Source of the DNA: Bacteroidota bacterium
GTDB taxonomy: Bacteria > Bacteroidota > Bacteroidia > Chitinophagales > Chitinophagaceae
Direction: 5' to 3'
NCBI GenBank assembly: GCA_013288285.1
Contig: JABDCE010000028.1
Location: 1 to 33,545 of the forward strand
Length of the DNA: 33,545 nt
Positions 15,419-24,384 of the stretch are shown here, piece by piece. A program made the position numbers and the translations under genes. A model generated the notes under the pieces. That model did no database searches, was not told the origin of the DNA, and saw nothing but the letters and a program-made list of their open reading frames with translations. Positions within the stretch are counted from its first letter, which is position 1. Each line of letters opens with the position of its first letter.

Positions 15419-16276
15419 CTATTGCTTCACAAATGTCCTCACTTCGCCGGTATTGACCTTGACAAAGTAAATGCCTTTGGGCAGGTTATTAATATCTATA
15501 TGCACTTGCGCTGAATTGTACTGATTGTGATATACTAACTGGCCAACCTGGTTTGTGATGGCAACATTAGTTATCTTGTCTGAAGCTGATATGGTTATCG
15601 ATGTGGTCATGGGGTTAGGATAAATAGAAAGATCAGTTTGTTGGGTACTCAAATTCTTCACCCCTTCTGATGCGTATTCGTAGATGGTAACAACAGGGCC
15701 TGCATTAGGATGATCGCCGGAGCTCCCACCATCTCCATTTACTGCATTGAGCAATGAATAGAACGACACACTGTCACTGAATGTAGCGGGTGCTGTCCAG
15801 TAAAACTGTGTGGCATATTTATTAGTGCCGCTTGTGGTTTGAGCAAGGGGTGTGGAATGCTCCACAACCGTAGTGGCGCCACACGGGTAAGTATGTAGTT
15901 GGCCAGTTGATGTTGAAGGTATTGTATAAGTTCCTGCCAGGTGGTGGTTGCCTGTGACTGCGGAGACCTGGAAACCAAAAGTAGGCAGGTTAGTGGTAAT
16001 TGAAGTCGCATCCCCGGTTAATTTTACGAGATAGGTCTGGCCTTGGTGGTATTGAGTTATTGGCAGCATGGTAGTTGTATCGATCACCTGTAGCTGTGCA
16101 ATCAAGCTGGAGCTGTTTGAGCCATGACAACTGCTTGTCTGACAATGCCCGGTAGTGCCTGATGGGGCGCCGGTTACATCTCCATGGCCATGATGGGCAG
16201 GACCATCTACATCGCTTGACAAGGTTATATAAAGGAATACTGAGAACAGGATTACAACAAAAGATTTTTTCTTCAT
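15419..16276 (-). CDS. T9SS-exported protein with C-x4-CH motif (Reeler/choice-of-anchor-like)
   Basis: 285 residues: a signal peptide (KKKSFVVILFSVFLYITLS), then a His/Gly-rich segment with GHCQTSSCHGS (C45, C50, H51). A beta-sandwich region follows (YLVKLTGDATSITTN, FGFQVSAVTGNHHLAG). The C-terminal domain at about 216-285 is of the type IX secretion sorting type: LSIYPNPMTTSITIS with YPNP at 219-222, ending LPKGIYFVKV and RTFVKQ. It should be exported through T9SS and end up on the surface or secreted. Related proteins often carry a CxxCH haem-like motif after the signal peptide, so the C-x4-CH here is a variant whose haem binding is unproven. It is monocistronic, with a -7 box at 16313-16320. 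Confidence 0.85.
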   Translation of the reverse strand: MKKKSFVVILFSVFLYITLSSDVDGPAHHGHGDVTGAPSGTTGHCQTSSCHGSNSSSLIAQLQVIDTTTMLPITQYHQGQTYLVKLTGDATSITTNLPTFGFQVSAVTGNHHLAGTYTIPSTSTGQLHTYPCGATTVVEHSTPLAQTTSGTNKYATQFYWTAPATFSDSVSFYSLLNAVNGDGGSSGDHPNAGPVVTIYEYASEGVKNLSTQQTDLSIYPNPMTTSITISASDKITNVAITNQVGQLVYHNQYNSAQVHIDINNLPKGIYFVKVNTGEVRTFVKQ

Positions 16277-16312
16277 TTAAATGACATTAAAATGCAAGTA
16301 CTTTTATATGAC

Positions 16313-16320
16313 AAAAATAT
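16313..16320 (-). promoter_or_regulatory. Candidate -7 box for the T9SS-exported protein
   Basis: Minus strand reads TATTTTTG (TAnnTTTG), 36 bases before the ATG at 16276, a normal distance. The -33 element is not clear at canonical spacing. Confidence 0.4.
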
Positions 16321-16466
16321 AGCGATAAATGGGAGGAAAGCGTAAAGCAATATTATCTTGAGGTTATTTCTAAGATGGCTGTGCAGGTTCCCGGTCAGTT
16401 ATTCTTTTTAACGTTTCAAATTTGCCAAAGGCTTTTTGAATGGAAAATTCTGGCGGGAATTTTCAA

Positions 16467-16474
16467 TACCTTTG
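16467..16474 (+). promoter_or_regulatory. Candidate -7 box for dxr
   Basis: TACCTTTG matches TAnnTTTG exactly and lies 36 bases before the dxr ATG. The nearest upstream TTTG (16435-16438) is 28 bases away, longer than the usual 17-23. Confidence 0.45.
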
Positions 16475-16510
16475 TTACCTTTCGGGATATACATATAAAA
16501 TAATAAGCGG

Positions 16511-17680
16511 ATGAAGCGTTTAGCGATATTGGGGTCGACAGGGTCTATAGGGACGCAGGCACTGGAAGTGGTGGCGGAAAACCCCGACCTGTTCGAGGTG
16601 GAAGTTTTGAGCGCGCACCGCAATGCCAACCTGCTGATAGAGCAGGCAAAAAAGTTCAAGCCGAATGCGGTAGTAGTTACCGATGAAACAAAATATAAAG
16701 AGGTAAAGGATGCACTACTGATGCTGCCCATAAAGGTATTTGCGGGTCAGAAGTCGTTGTGCGACGTGGTGCAGTGGGATACGGTAGATACAGTGTTGGG
16801 CGCTATACTGGGTTTTGCGGGACTGCACTCTGTGCTGGCGGCCATAGACGCAGGCAAGCGCGTGGCCCTGGCCAATAAGGAAACGCTGGTAGTAGCGGGC
16901 GAGCTGGTGATGCAGCATGCAAAGGCGAAGGGTGTAGCCGTGATACCTGTGGACAGCGAACACTCCGCCATCTTTCAGTGCCTGGCGGGCGAGGATATAA
17001 ACGCGGTAGAAAAGATAATACTCACGGCCAGCGGCGGCCCGTTCCTGGGACGGAAGCCTAACTACTTAGTGAATGTAAAAGCATCGCACGCATTACAGCA
17101 CCCCAACTGGACCATGGGCGCCAAGATAAGCATAGACAGCGCCACGTTGATGAACAAGGGCCTGGAAATGATAGAGGCGAAATGGCTCTTCTCGCTAGAG
17201 AACGAACAGATAGAAGTGGTGATACACCCGCAGTCTGTGATACACTCCATGGTGCAGTTCACAGACGGATCGATAAAGTCGCAGATGGGGCTGCCCGACA
17301 TGAAGCTGCCGATACAATACGCGCTGGGATTCCCAAACAGGATACACAACAAATACAAACGCCTTGACTTCAAGGACTACCCGAAGCTGACCTTTGAACC
17401 AGCAGATCATAAAACTTTCCGTAATCTTGCGATAGCCAAAGAAGCGATGTACCGGGGCGGAAATGTGCCGTGTGTGCTCAATGCGGCCAATGAAATGGTG
17501 GTACATTCGTTTTTGCATAATAAAGTGGGCTTCCTGGAGATGAGCGAGATGATAGAGAAGACACTGGAAAGTGTGGCGTTCATTGAGCATCCTACGATGG
17601 AAGACTATGAGCAGTCGGACGCGGAAGCGCGTACATATGCTGCTGAATTTTTGAAGAAGAGCCAGTTGTCGATTTACTAA
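16511..17680 (+). CDS. dxr: 1-deoxy-D-xylulose 5-phosphate reductoisomerase
   Basis: 389 residues, normal length. The NADPH-binding GSTGSIG is at 8-14, LANKETLV at 120-127, the metal-binding D148/E150 lie in PVDSEHSAIFQCL, the flexible-loop SGGPF is at 174-178, and the NKGLEMIEA motif follows. It converts DXP to MEP, the committed step of the non-mevalonate isoprenoid pathway in the cytoplasm. It is followed 43 bp later by the site-2 protease gene rseP on the same strand, an order often seen in Bacteroidota. An upstream -7 box is visible at 16467-16474. Confidence 0.97.
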   Translation: MKRLAILGSTGSIGTQALEVVAENPDLFEVEVLSAHRNANLLIEQAKKFKPNAVVVTDETKYKEVKDALLMLPIKVFAGQKSLCDVVQWDTVDTVLGAILGFAGLHSVLAAIDAGKRVALANKETLVVAGELVMQHAKAKGVAVIPVDSEHSAIFQCLAGEDINAVEKIILTASGGPFLGRKPNYLVNVKASHALQHPNWTMGAKISIDSATLMNKGLEMIEAKWLFSLENEQIEVVIHPQSVIHSMVQFTDGSIKSQMGLPDMKLPIQYALGFPNRIHNKYKRLDFKDYPKLTFEPADHKTFRNLAIAKEAMYRGGNVPCVLNAANEMVVHSFLHNKVGFLEMSEMIEKTLESVAFIEHPTMEDYEQSDAEARTYAAEFLKKSQLSIY

Positions 17681-17723
17681 AGTGAACGTTTAGCAGAAAA
17701 ATATTTTACACCCAAAAAGCACT

Positions 17724-19106
17724 ATGCACTTAAATACGGTTTTATTAATGTCTGGCACTGCAACCAAGGTGCTGCAATTATTTGCCTCTCTTTCTATACT
17801 GATCGTTTTACATGAGTTCGGACATTTCTTTTTCGCGCGGCTGTTCAAAACACGGGTGGAGAAGTTCTACCTGTTCTTTGATTTCCTTTTCCCTATATCG
17901 AGCCTGCTTAATTTCTCCCTGTTCAAAAAGAAAATAGGAGATACGGAGTATGGTATAGGCTGGTTTCCGCTGGGTGGGTACGTGAAGATAGCAGGCATGG
18001 TAGATGAGAGCATGGATAAGGATCAGATGGCACTGCCGCCGCAGCCGTGGGAATACCGTAGCAAGAAGGCGTGGCAGAGATTATTTATTATGCTGGGCGG
18101 TATCATAGTGAATGTGTTGCTGGCCATTGTGATCTACATCTGTGTGTTTGGCATTTATGGCGAAGAGTACCTGCCCGCGCAGAACGCGAAGTACGGGATA
18201 ATGGTGGACAGCCTTGCAAAATCTATAGGGTTGCATAACGGAGATATGGTCATGGGCATTGACGGTAAGCCCGTAACGAGATTTGACGACATAGCCCCGG
18301 ACATAGTGATGAATGAGGCAAAGAACATACAACTGAAACGCGACGGGCAGGACGTGACCATAGCGGTAGTACCGGGCACGATACATTCCATCATAAAAGG
18401 TAAGCGACATTCATTCATCAATACCCGTATACCCACAGTGGTATATGATGTGGCCAAGGGATCGGAAGCATCGAAGATGGGACTGCAGGAAGGGGATAGC
18501 GTAGTAGGTATTAATAACATGCAGACGCCATTCTACGATCAGTTTGACAGTGTAAAGCGCTCGTTGGCAGGACAGCCGATAGCGGTAGCCATATACAGGA
18601 AGGGGCAGCCACAAACACTGACCGGTGTAGTGCCTGCTGACAAGTCGCTAGGGTTTCATACCAACCCGAACCTGGATAAGTTCTTCAAGATGGAAACCAT
18701 CAATTATAGTTTTGGGCAGTCCATAGTAAAGGGTTTCAGCTATACATTCGAGAAGTTCAATGATTACTTCAGTTCGCTGAAAATGATCTTTACTTCCAAA
18801 GAAGTAAAGGCGAGCGAGAGTGTAGGCGGCATCATCAGCTTCGGGCAGATATTCCCTTCAGAATTCAATATGGAGCGTTTCCTTGACCTGACAGCGTTTG
18901 TGTCCATCATACTCGCATTCATGAACCTGCTGCCTATACCCGGCCTGGATGGTGGCTACGTTATCTTCCTTTTGTTTGAGATCATTTCCGGCAGGCAGGT
19001 GAGTGAGAAAGTAATGGAGCGCGCTACGAGCGTAGGCCTGATACTACTGCTCGCACTGATGGTATATGCCAATGGCATGGATATTTTCAGACTGTTCAAA
19101 CACTAA
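17724..19106 (+). CDS. rseP: RseP-type intramembrane zinc metalloprotease (site-2 protease, M50)
   Basis: 460 residues. HEFGH at 30-34 lies inside the first transmembrane segment and provides the zinc ligands and catalytic Glu. The partner motif PIPGLDGGY (LDG at 408-410) lies in a later membrane segment. Between them are membrane segment VNVLLAIVIYICVFGI and a periplasmic PDZ region (two PDZ-like parts, around MGIDGKPVTRFDD and LQEGDSVVGIN). It is expected to cleave membrane-anchored anti-sigma factors or signal peptide remnants. Start at the ATG of 17724; an in-frame ATG at 17748 is an alternative. It follows dxr and precedes a Nudix gene by 3 bp, so cotranscription is likely. Confidence 0.93.
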   Translation: MHLNTVLLMSGTATKVLQLFASLSILIVLHEFGHFFFARLFKTRVEKFYLFFDFLFPISSLLNFSLFKKKIGDTEYGIGWFPLGGYVKIAGMVDESMDKDQMALPPQPWEYRSKKAWQRLFIMLGGIIVNVLLAIVIYICVFGIYGEEYLPAQNAKYGIMVDSLAKSIGLHNGDMVMGIDGKPVTRFDDIAPDIVMNEAKNIQLKRDGQDVTIAVVPGTIHSIIKGKRHSFINTRIPTVVYDVAKGSEASKMGLQEGDSVVGINNMQTPFYDQFDSVKRSLAGQPIAVAIYRKGQPQTLTGVVPADKSLGFHTNPNLDKFFKMETINYSFGQSIVKGFSYTFEKFNDYFSSLKMIFTSKEVKASESVGGIISFGQIFPSEFNMERFLDLTAFVSIILAFMNLLPIPGLDGGYVIFLLFEIISGRQVSEKVMERATSVGLILLLALMVYANGMDIFRLFKH

Positions 19107-19109
19107 GAC

Positions 19110-19547
19110 ATGCAGGACATTAAATTAACTACAGACGCACTGGTGTTCAGCAAAAGCGGCGGGCAGTTGCAGTTGCTACTGATAAAGCGGAAGAATATGC
19201 CCGACCAGGGCATGTGGGCATTCCCCGGTGGCTTTGTAGAAAATGATGAAGAGCTGGAAGCCGCAGCTATACGTGAGCTGCATGAAGAGACCGGGCTGCA
19301 ACTATCGGCCATGAAGCAGGTGCATACCTTTGGCAAGGTAGGTCGCGATTCTCGGTTCCGTACTGTATCTGTGGTTTATTATGCGTTTACTGATGCTAAC
19401 GAACATAAAGTAGCGGGCAATGATGATGCTGCGGACGCCCGCTGGATAAATGTGAGCGAGATAACCGAACTGGCATTTGACCATAAACAGATACTGGAGT
19501 TTGTGCTTCAGGAACTCAACCTCATCTCCGGTGAGATCACTTCATAA
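19110..19547 (+). CDS. Nudix hydrolase
   Basis: 145 residues with a complete Nudix box: GFVENDEELEAAAIRELHEE followed by TGL, fitting Gx5Ex7REUxEExGU. The N-terminal VFSKSGGQLQLLLIKRKNMP with GMWAFPGGF resembles ADP-ribose or nucleotide-sugar pyrophosphatases, or NrtR-like regulators without the DNA-binding part. It hydrolyses a nucleoside diphosphate linked to another moiety; the substrate is not readable. It starts 3 bp after the rseP stop and its end overlaps the convergent aspartate kinase gene by 11 bp. Confidence 0.93.
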   Translation: MQDIKLTTDALVFSKSGGQLQLLLIKRKNMPDQGMWAFPGGFVENDEELEAAAIRELHEETGLQLSAMKQVHTFGKVGRDSRFRTVSVVYYAFTDANEHKVAGNDDAADARWINVSEITELAFDHKQILEFVLQELNLISGEITS

Positions 19548-20802
19548 TTACCTGTACCGTTTTGCGGGTCTCCTGTTTTAATAATATCTGGCGGCCTTTG
19601 GTGAGCTCGAACAACACCTCTGGTGTATAGTGCCGGATGGTAAGCAGGCTTACATTGTCATTCACAGACACTTTGTAATCCTTACCCAGGGCCTGTACGA
19701 GCGCTTTGATCTTATCTTCACGATTGTCTACACTGGCTACGAAGCTGATAGCCGCATTCTGTATGAGGTTGATCTTTATTTTCAGGTCGTGGAAGATGCT
19801 GTATAGCCTGCTGAGGTTGTCTTCTGTAATGAACGAGAAGTCTTTAGTGGTCACCTGTACCAGCTCCTGGTTTTCTTTGAGCACAATGAGTGGCGGATAA
19901 TGTATGTTGTCACTCTCGCCTTGTATCACGGAGCCTTTAAGGTCTTTGTTGAGGAAGCACTTAACGTAGAGCGGTATATTGTTGTTCTGTAAAGGTTTGA
20001 TGGTTTTGGGGTGAATGATCTGCGCGCCATAGAATGCCATTTCAATGACCTCGCTATAGGAGATGGCGTCTATCTTTACTGTATTGGGAAACAGCTTGGG
20101 GTCGGCATTCTGTAGCCCTTCCACATCCTTCCATATAGTTACAGACTCAAGGTGCAGCATGGCTGCAAGTATGGCCGCTGTATAGTCAGATCCTTCGCGG
20201 CCCAGTGTAACCGAAGTACCTTCTTCAGTAGACCCGATAAAGCCCTGTGTGATCACGATCTTACCCTGCCTGAGGGCTGAGCCGAGAATGGCATCTGCAT
20301 TATGTTTGGAGTAAGCCCAGTCTACCACGCCATCGCGGTAAGTATGGTCTGTGCGGATCACGTTCCGTACATCGGCCCATTCGTTAGCTACCTTGTTCTG
20401 TAGTAAGTAGAACGAGAACATGTGTGACGAAAGCAATTCGCCCATACACACGATCTGGTCGTAAGAGTAATCGTAGCGTGTGCCGTCTGCGTTATGCACG
20501 GCCTGTTCCAGTTCTGCAAAGTGTTCTTTGAGTGCAGCAGCGGCAGCAGGATATTGCGTATCATCGAGCAGGGAGCGGGCATAGTCCAGGTGCTGCTGTT
20601 CCAGTTGCTGCACCAGTGTTAGTGCTTCTTTTTTCTCATCCTTACATGCGTGGCCCACTATTTTTTCCAGCGCATTGGTGGTCTTACCTAATGCGGACAG
20701 CACCACCAGCAGTGGCTGTTGCTCGTCACGGATAATTGGCAATAAGGCTGCCATCCTGCCTGCATCTGCTATGGATGCTCCCCCGAATTTAAAAACGCGC
20801 AT
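19537..20802 (-). CDS. lysC: Aspartate kinase (monofunctional)
   Basis: 421 residues. The catalytic N-terminus begins VFKFGGASI (KFGGAS at 5-10, where enterobacterial enzymes have KFGGTS). Further motifs are TLGREGSDYTAAILAAML for nucleotide/aspartate binding and YGAQIIHPKTIKPLQNNNIP. ACT-type regulatory sequence fills about 310-421 (LVQVTTKDFSFITEDNLSRL). It phosphorylates L-aspartate, the first step to lysine, threonine and methionine. No homoserine dehydrogenase domain is fused. It begins 28 bp after the hscA stop, so the two are probably one transcript. Its 3' end overlaps the convergent Nudix gene. Confidence 0.93.
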   Translation of the reverse strand: MRVFKFGGASIADAGRMAALLPIIRDEQQPLLVVLSALGKTTNALEKIVGHACKDEKKEALTLVQQLEQQHLDYARSLLDDTQYPAAAAALKEHFAELEQAVHNADGTRYDYSYDQIVCMGELLSSHMFSFYLLQNKVANEWADVRNVIRTDHTYRDGVVDWAYSKHNADAILGSALRQGKIVITQGFIGSTEEGTSVTLGREGSDYTAAILAAMLHLESVTIWKDVEGLQNADPKLFPNTVKIDAISYSEVIEMAFYGAQIIHPKTIKPLQNNNIPLYVKCFLNKDLKGSVIQGESDNIHYPPLIVLKENQELVQVTTKDFSFITEDNLSRLYSIFHDLKIKINLIQNAAISFVASVDNREDKIKALVQALGKDYKVSVNDNVSLLTIRHYTPEVLFELTKGRQILLKQETRKTVQVIMK

Positions 20803-20830
20803 TGTGTGTTATGTATTGCTTTGGTTATGT

Positions 20831-22678
20831 TCAGATCACTTTTTTTCCTTTCATCGCATCCTTCAGTGCGGCATCCATTACCCGCTCGGCATAAGGCCGG
20901 CTGATGTCGTTGAGTATTTCCAGTTCCTGCTGTATGCGGTCCTTATCCTTGTCGCTTATGGCTTGCTGTAATATCTGTATGCGCTGGTTGGTCAGTTCTA
21001 TCTCTTCATCTGTGAGTACCGCGCGGTGCTTGGTGAGGAATTTCTCCGTTACGTCCAGCATTTGCTGCGCCTCGGTTGTGGCTTCTACCAATGCGCGCGT
21101 CTTTATGTCGTCCTTGGCATGGGTGAGAGAATCGAGCAGCATCTTTTCCACTTCTTCATCAGTGAGGCCATACTGGGGTTTCACGTCAATGCTCTGCGCC
21201 ACACCGCTGCGCAGCTCTGTCGCACTTACTTTGAGTATGCCGTCGGCATCTATGAGGAAACTCACTTCCACTTTCGCCATCCCTGCCGGCATACCGGGTA
21301 TGCCGGTAAGATTGAATTCAGCAAGTTTGCGGTTGTCCTGTACAAGGTCACGCTCGCCCTGGAAGACGGAGATACGCATGCCGCCCTGTCCGTCTTTCTG
21401 GGTGGTATATTGCCTGCCTGCTTTCATCGGTATCTTGGAGTTCCGGGGAATGAGCACATCCATGAGCCCGCCCATAGTTTCTATGCCCAGGGATAATGGC
21501 GTTACATCGAGGAGCAGCATTTCTGTATTGTTGCCGGCGAGTATATCGGCCTGCACAGCGGCGCCCAGGGCCACTACCTCATCCGGGTTCAACTCATCAT
21601 GAACCTCTCTGCCGAAGAAGTCACGAACACTATTCTTAACTAATGGTACACGGGTAGACCCGCCCACCATCACTACCGCATCTATTTGTTCTTTCTTTAA
21701 GCCTGCGTCGCGCAGCGCATTGCCGCATGCGGTAATCGTGCGGTCAACAAGGGGTTGTATCAGTTCATTGAATTGCTGTCGGGTGATACTTACCTGCTTG
21801 CCATTTATGGTGCCGGAAAAATTGTCGTTACCGGAAAGATGCTTCTTTGCTTCTTCTGCGGTGATGCGAAGCTGCTGCATGGCAGACTTGTCGCTATCGG
21901 GCATGCCCAGCTCTTTATTCCAGTGTTGCGCCAGCACCCTGTCCATATCATCGCCGCCGAGATAGGTGTCGCCATTGGTAGAGAGTACCTCAAAGATGCC
22001 ATTGCTGATGGTGAGTATAGAAATATCGAAGGTGCCACCGCCCAGGTCATAGACCGCAATGGTGGATTCAGTACCCTGTTTTGCACCAAGACCATACGCA
22101 AGGCTTGCTGCTGTAGGTTCGTTGATAATACGAAGTACATCAAGGCCTGCTAACCGACCGGCATCGCGTGTTGCCTGTCGCTGGGCATCGTTGAAGTAAG
22201 CGGGAACAGTGATGACCGCTTTGGTAACAGAAGTCTTCAGTATATGCTCTGCACGGTGTTTCAACTCTTTTAAAATGTAGGACGACAATTCTATCGGTGA
22301 GTAGAATTTCTGTCCTACCTGAATCTTTACCAGTGCATCAGTATCGTCGTCGATGATATTATATGCGAAGAAGCCGGCGTCTTTGCTGACGTCTTTGTAA
22401 GATTTGCCCATCAGGCGTTTTACGGAATAGATGGTACGCTCCGGCTCTGCAACTAAGAGTTCTTTTGCCGGGTTGCCCACGGTGGTATTTCCGTTCTGGT
22501 CGAAATGCACGATCGACGGAACGAGTGCCAGGCCGTCTATATCGCGTAGTGCCAATGGCTGGCGTGTATCGGTCTTCACGATGGCGATAAGGCTATTGGT
22601 TGTGCCCAGGTCTATCCCTACAATTGTTTCTTCCTGCAATAAACTTCCTGTGGCTATATTTATGGCTACTTTGCCCAT
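20831..22678 (-). CDS. hscA: Hsp70-family Fe-S cluster assembly chaperone HscA
   Basis: 615 residues from the ATG at 22678; a TTG at 22690 would add four. The Hsp70 ATPase domain shows GIDLGTTNS at about 21-29, [29 protein letters not shown] and [11 protein letters not shown]. The substrate domain follows ([25 protein letters not shown]). Its short length and an N-terminus rich in Ile/Ala ([10 protein letters not shown]) fit HscA rather than DnaK. HscA helps transfer Fe-S clusters from IscU. No iscU, hscB or iscS lies nearby, so it is a stand-alone copy followed by aspartate kinase. A perfect -7 box lies 20 bp upstream. Confidence 0.9.
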   Translation of the reverse strand: MGKVAINIATGSLLQEETIVGIDLGTTNSLIAIVKTDTRQPLALRDIDGLALVPSIVHFDQNGNTTVGNPAKELLVAEPERTIYSVKRLMGKSYKDVSKDAGFFAYNIIDDDTDALVKIQVGQKFYSPIELSSYILKELKHRAEHILKTSVTKAVITVPAYFNDAQRQATRDAGRLAGLDVLRIINEPTAASLAYGLGAKQGTESTIAVYDLGGGTFDISILTISNGIFEVLSTNGDTYLGGDDMDRVLAQHWNKELGMPDSDKSAMQQLRITAEEAKKHLSGNDNFSGTINGKQVSITRQQFNELIQPLVDRTITACGNALRDAGLKKEQIDAVVMVGGSTRVPLVKNSVRDFFGREVHDELNPDEVVALGAAVQADILAGNNTEMLLLDVTPLSLGIETMGGLMDVLIPRNSKIPMKAGRQYTTQKDGQGGMRISVFQGERDLVQDNRKLAEFNLTGIPGMPAGMAKVEVSFLIDADGILKVSATELRSGVAQSIDVKPQYGLTDEEVEKMLLDSLTHAKDDIKTRALVEATTEAQQMLDVTEKFLTKHRAVLTDEEIELTNQRIQILQQAISDKDKDRIQQELEILNDISRPYAERVMDAALKDAMKGKKVI

Positions 22679-22698
22679 GTGTGCATTCAATTAGGCGG

Positions 22699-22706
22699 CA
22701 AAGGTA
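22699..22706 (-). promoter_or_regulatory. Candidate -7 box for hscA
   Basis: Minus strand reads TACCTTTG (TAnnTTTG), 20 bases before the ATG at 22678. No clear -33 TTG at normal spacing. Confidence 0.4.
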
Positions 22707-22744
22707 AATATTATTATGGCTCCTTAATCGCAGTTGGGTATTAG

Positions 22745-22774
22745 TTGCGGTTTAGGTAATAACCATTAATTTTG
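22745..22774 (+). promoter_or_regulatory. Candidate Bacteroidota promoter for the first GT-C-like gene
   Basis: TTG (22745-22747), 19-base spacer, TAATTTTG (22767-22774), then 37 bases to the ATG. Both boxes and spacing fit the -33/-7 pattern. Confidence 0.5.
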
Positions 22775-22811
22775 TTTTCATGTGTCCGTTTGGGCGCTAA
22801 ATTGCGGATAG

Positions 22812-24260
22812 ATGCCCGAAGAAAATTTTCTCACATACCTGCGTGGCCGGAAGAAGATGCTGCTAGTGGCAGCGGGTATTTCCACGACATTGTTCCTTTT
22901 ACTCAAATACTGCTTTCCCTACCCCGATTTTTTTGAGGACTCCACCAATTATGTTTTGTGGGCGTATGACAGATTTGATGTGGCTTACCGGCCTGTGGGT
23001 TATTCTTATTTTTTGCGGGGTATCCATGTAATATCCTCATCGGCCACATTCGCGGTATTTGTTCAGTATCTGTTCTTTTTTCTCAGCACGCTGTTCTGCT
23101 ATTTCAGTACAGACTATTTGTTCGGGATACCGGCAAAGCTAAAATGGTTATTGCTTATAGTGCTGCTCGCAAACCCGCTGATGCTGTTCCAGGCCAACCT
23201 TATCTCCAGTGACAGTTTGTTTTGTTCGCTTACGGTTACGTGGATTACCCTCTGCCTGTGGGTGATCAGGCGCAATGAGATATGGGCCATGCTGGCACAA
23301 CTGGTAGTGCTATATATGGCGCTGGAGGTACGCTATACGGCATTGTTCTTCCCGGTTGTGGCTGTAGTCGCGTTCGTCTTCTGCAGGGGCATGTGGCTAT
23401 ACAAAGCAGCGGGGATAGCCATAACACTGAGCTTTACATTCCTGTTTGTGCAGTTGCAGAAAGACCTGGTGACGCGACGCACGGGGGTGACAGTATTCTC
23501 GGGGTTCTCCGGCTGGCAGATAGCGAACAACGCGCTGTATTGCTACAAGAAAATAAATATAGACAGGAATGACCTGCCTACCGCGAATACACAAATACTC
23601 GATCAGTTGGTGAAGCGATATATTGATACCGTAGAGATTCCCATAAATACTCCGCCCAGCTCTGCGTATATATGGCACCAGAACTCACCGCTTAAATTAT
23701 ATTGCCGCCTTGTAAGCAAACGGGGAAATGTAGATTATACCTCGGCATGGTTTGGGGTGTCGCATACACTGAGTGACTATGGCTGGTATATCATCAACAA
23801 TTTCCCGTGGCAGTTTACGCAATGTTATCTGTTGCCCAATGCAAGGGCCTGGTTTTACCCTGCGCTGGAAACTGTGGTGAACTACAACGCATCTGATATG
23901 AGGCTGCCCCCGGAGACGAAAGAATGGTTTGCATTTGACAATGATAAGCTGTGGTGCCGGTATCCCGATCTGCAGCGCAATATAGCTGTGGTATTTCCTA
24001 CCGTGTCTTTACTACTGAATGTGCTTATTATTGCAGTGATTTGCTGGTTTATTGTACGGCATGCAGTTGCGCGAAAAATGCCAAGCCGTGATACCCGCAA
24101 CCTGTTCATTGCGTGGAGTGTCTTCTATTTCGCTTTTATGGGGTTCATTATTTTCGCGGCCGCTGTTAACCTCAGGTTCCTGGATCCCGTGTTTATACTC
24201 GGGCCAATCATTTCCCTTTCGCTGTTAAGGCCGGTAAACACTACCGATCAACCCTCATAG
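22812..24260 (+). CDS. Polytopic membrane protein, possible GT-C glycosyltransferase (paralog 1)
   Basis: 482 residues with about ten hydrophobic segments. After the first membrane helix comes PDFFEDSTNYVLWAYDRFDV and then AYRPVGYSYFLRG. An acidic residue in the first loop followed by an RPxGYxxFL-like motif resembles the PMT/ArnT-type GT-C superfamily, which uses polyprenyl-phosphate sugars. The family is not otherwise recognised. A non-membrane stretch at about 235-345 (FSGWQIANNALYCYKKI, YIWHQNSPLKL) would be the exposed domain. The next gene is a close paralog. Directly after the stop codon is a 36-bp fragment matching the 3' end of feoA. The gene has its own likely promoter at 22745-22774. 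Function is inferred from architecture only. Confidence 0.7.
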   Translation: MPEENFLTYLRGRKKMLLVAAGISTTLFLLLKYCFPYPDFFEDSTNYVLWAYDRFDVAYRPVGYSYFLRGIHVISSSATFAVFVQYLFFFLSTLFCYFSTDYLFGIPAKLKWLLLIVLLANPLMLFQANLISSDSLFCSLTVTWITLCLWVIRRNEIWAMLAQLVVLYMALEVRYTALFFPVVAVVAFVFCRGMWLYKAAGIAITLSFTFLFVQLQKDLVTRRTGVTVFSGFSGWQIANNALYCYKKINIDRNDLPTANTQILDQLVKRYIDTVEIPINTPPSSAYIWHQNSPLKLYCRLVSKRGNVDYTSAWFGVSHTLSDYGWYIINNFPWQFTQCYLLPNARAWFYPALETVVNYNASDMRLPPETKEWFAFDNDKLWCRYPDLQRNIAVVFPTVSLLLNVLIIAVICWFIVRHAVARKMPSRDTRNLFIAWSVFYFAFMGFIIFAAAVNLRFLDPVFILGPIISLSLLRPVNTTDQPS

Positions 24261-24293
24261 CTACCACCCATATTTTTGTCGGCATCTTTTTGC
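24258..24293 (-). pseudogene. Remnant of feoA 3' end, duplicated with the paralog
   Basis: From the TAG stop of paralog 1 onward, 36 bases align with 25852-25887, which run from the stop of paralog 2 into the coding tail of feoA. They differ by one substitution and two single-base changes in T runs. In the remnant these shift the frame (KKDADKIWVV no longer reads through). Sequence beyond 24293 is unrelated to feoA. Confidence 0.75.
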
Positions 24294-24384
24294 ACTCAGG
24301 TAACGATGTTTCAATTGTTTTCGCAGGGTGGAGTAACCTGTATGTATTTTTTGTTCTGATAATCATTATATTCGTTTGGACATA

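Larger units (their letters stand above)
16277..16510. other. Divergent promoter region between T9SS protein and dxr
   Basis: 234 bp holding a minus-strand -7 box (16313-16320) and a plus-strand -7 box (16467-16474). I see no gene or RNA. Confidence 0.5.

Noticed and set aside
20904..21602. 232-codon plus-strand open frame
   Set aside because: Antisense to the conserved HscA substrate domain; Ser-rich shadow with no family.
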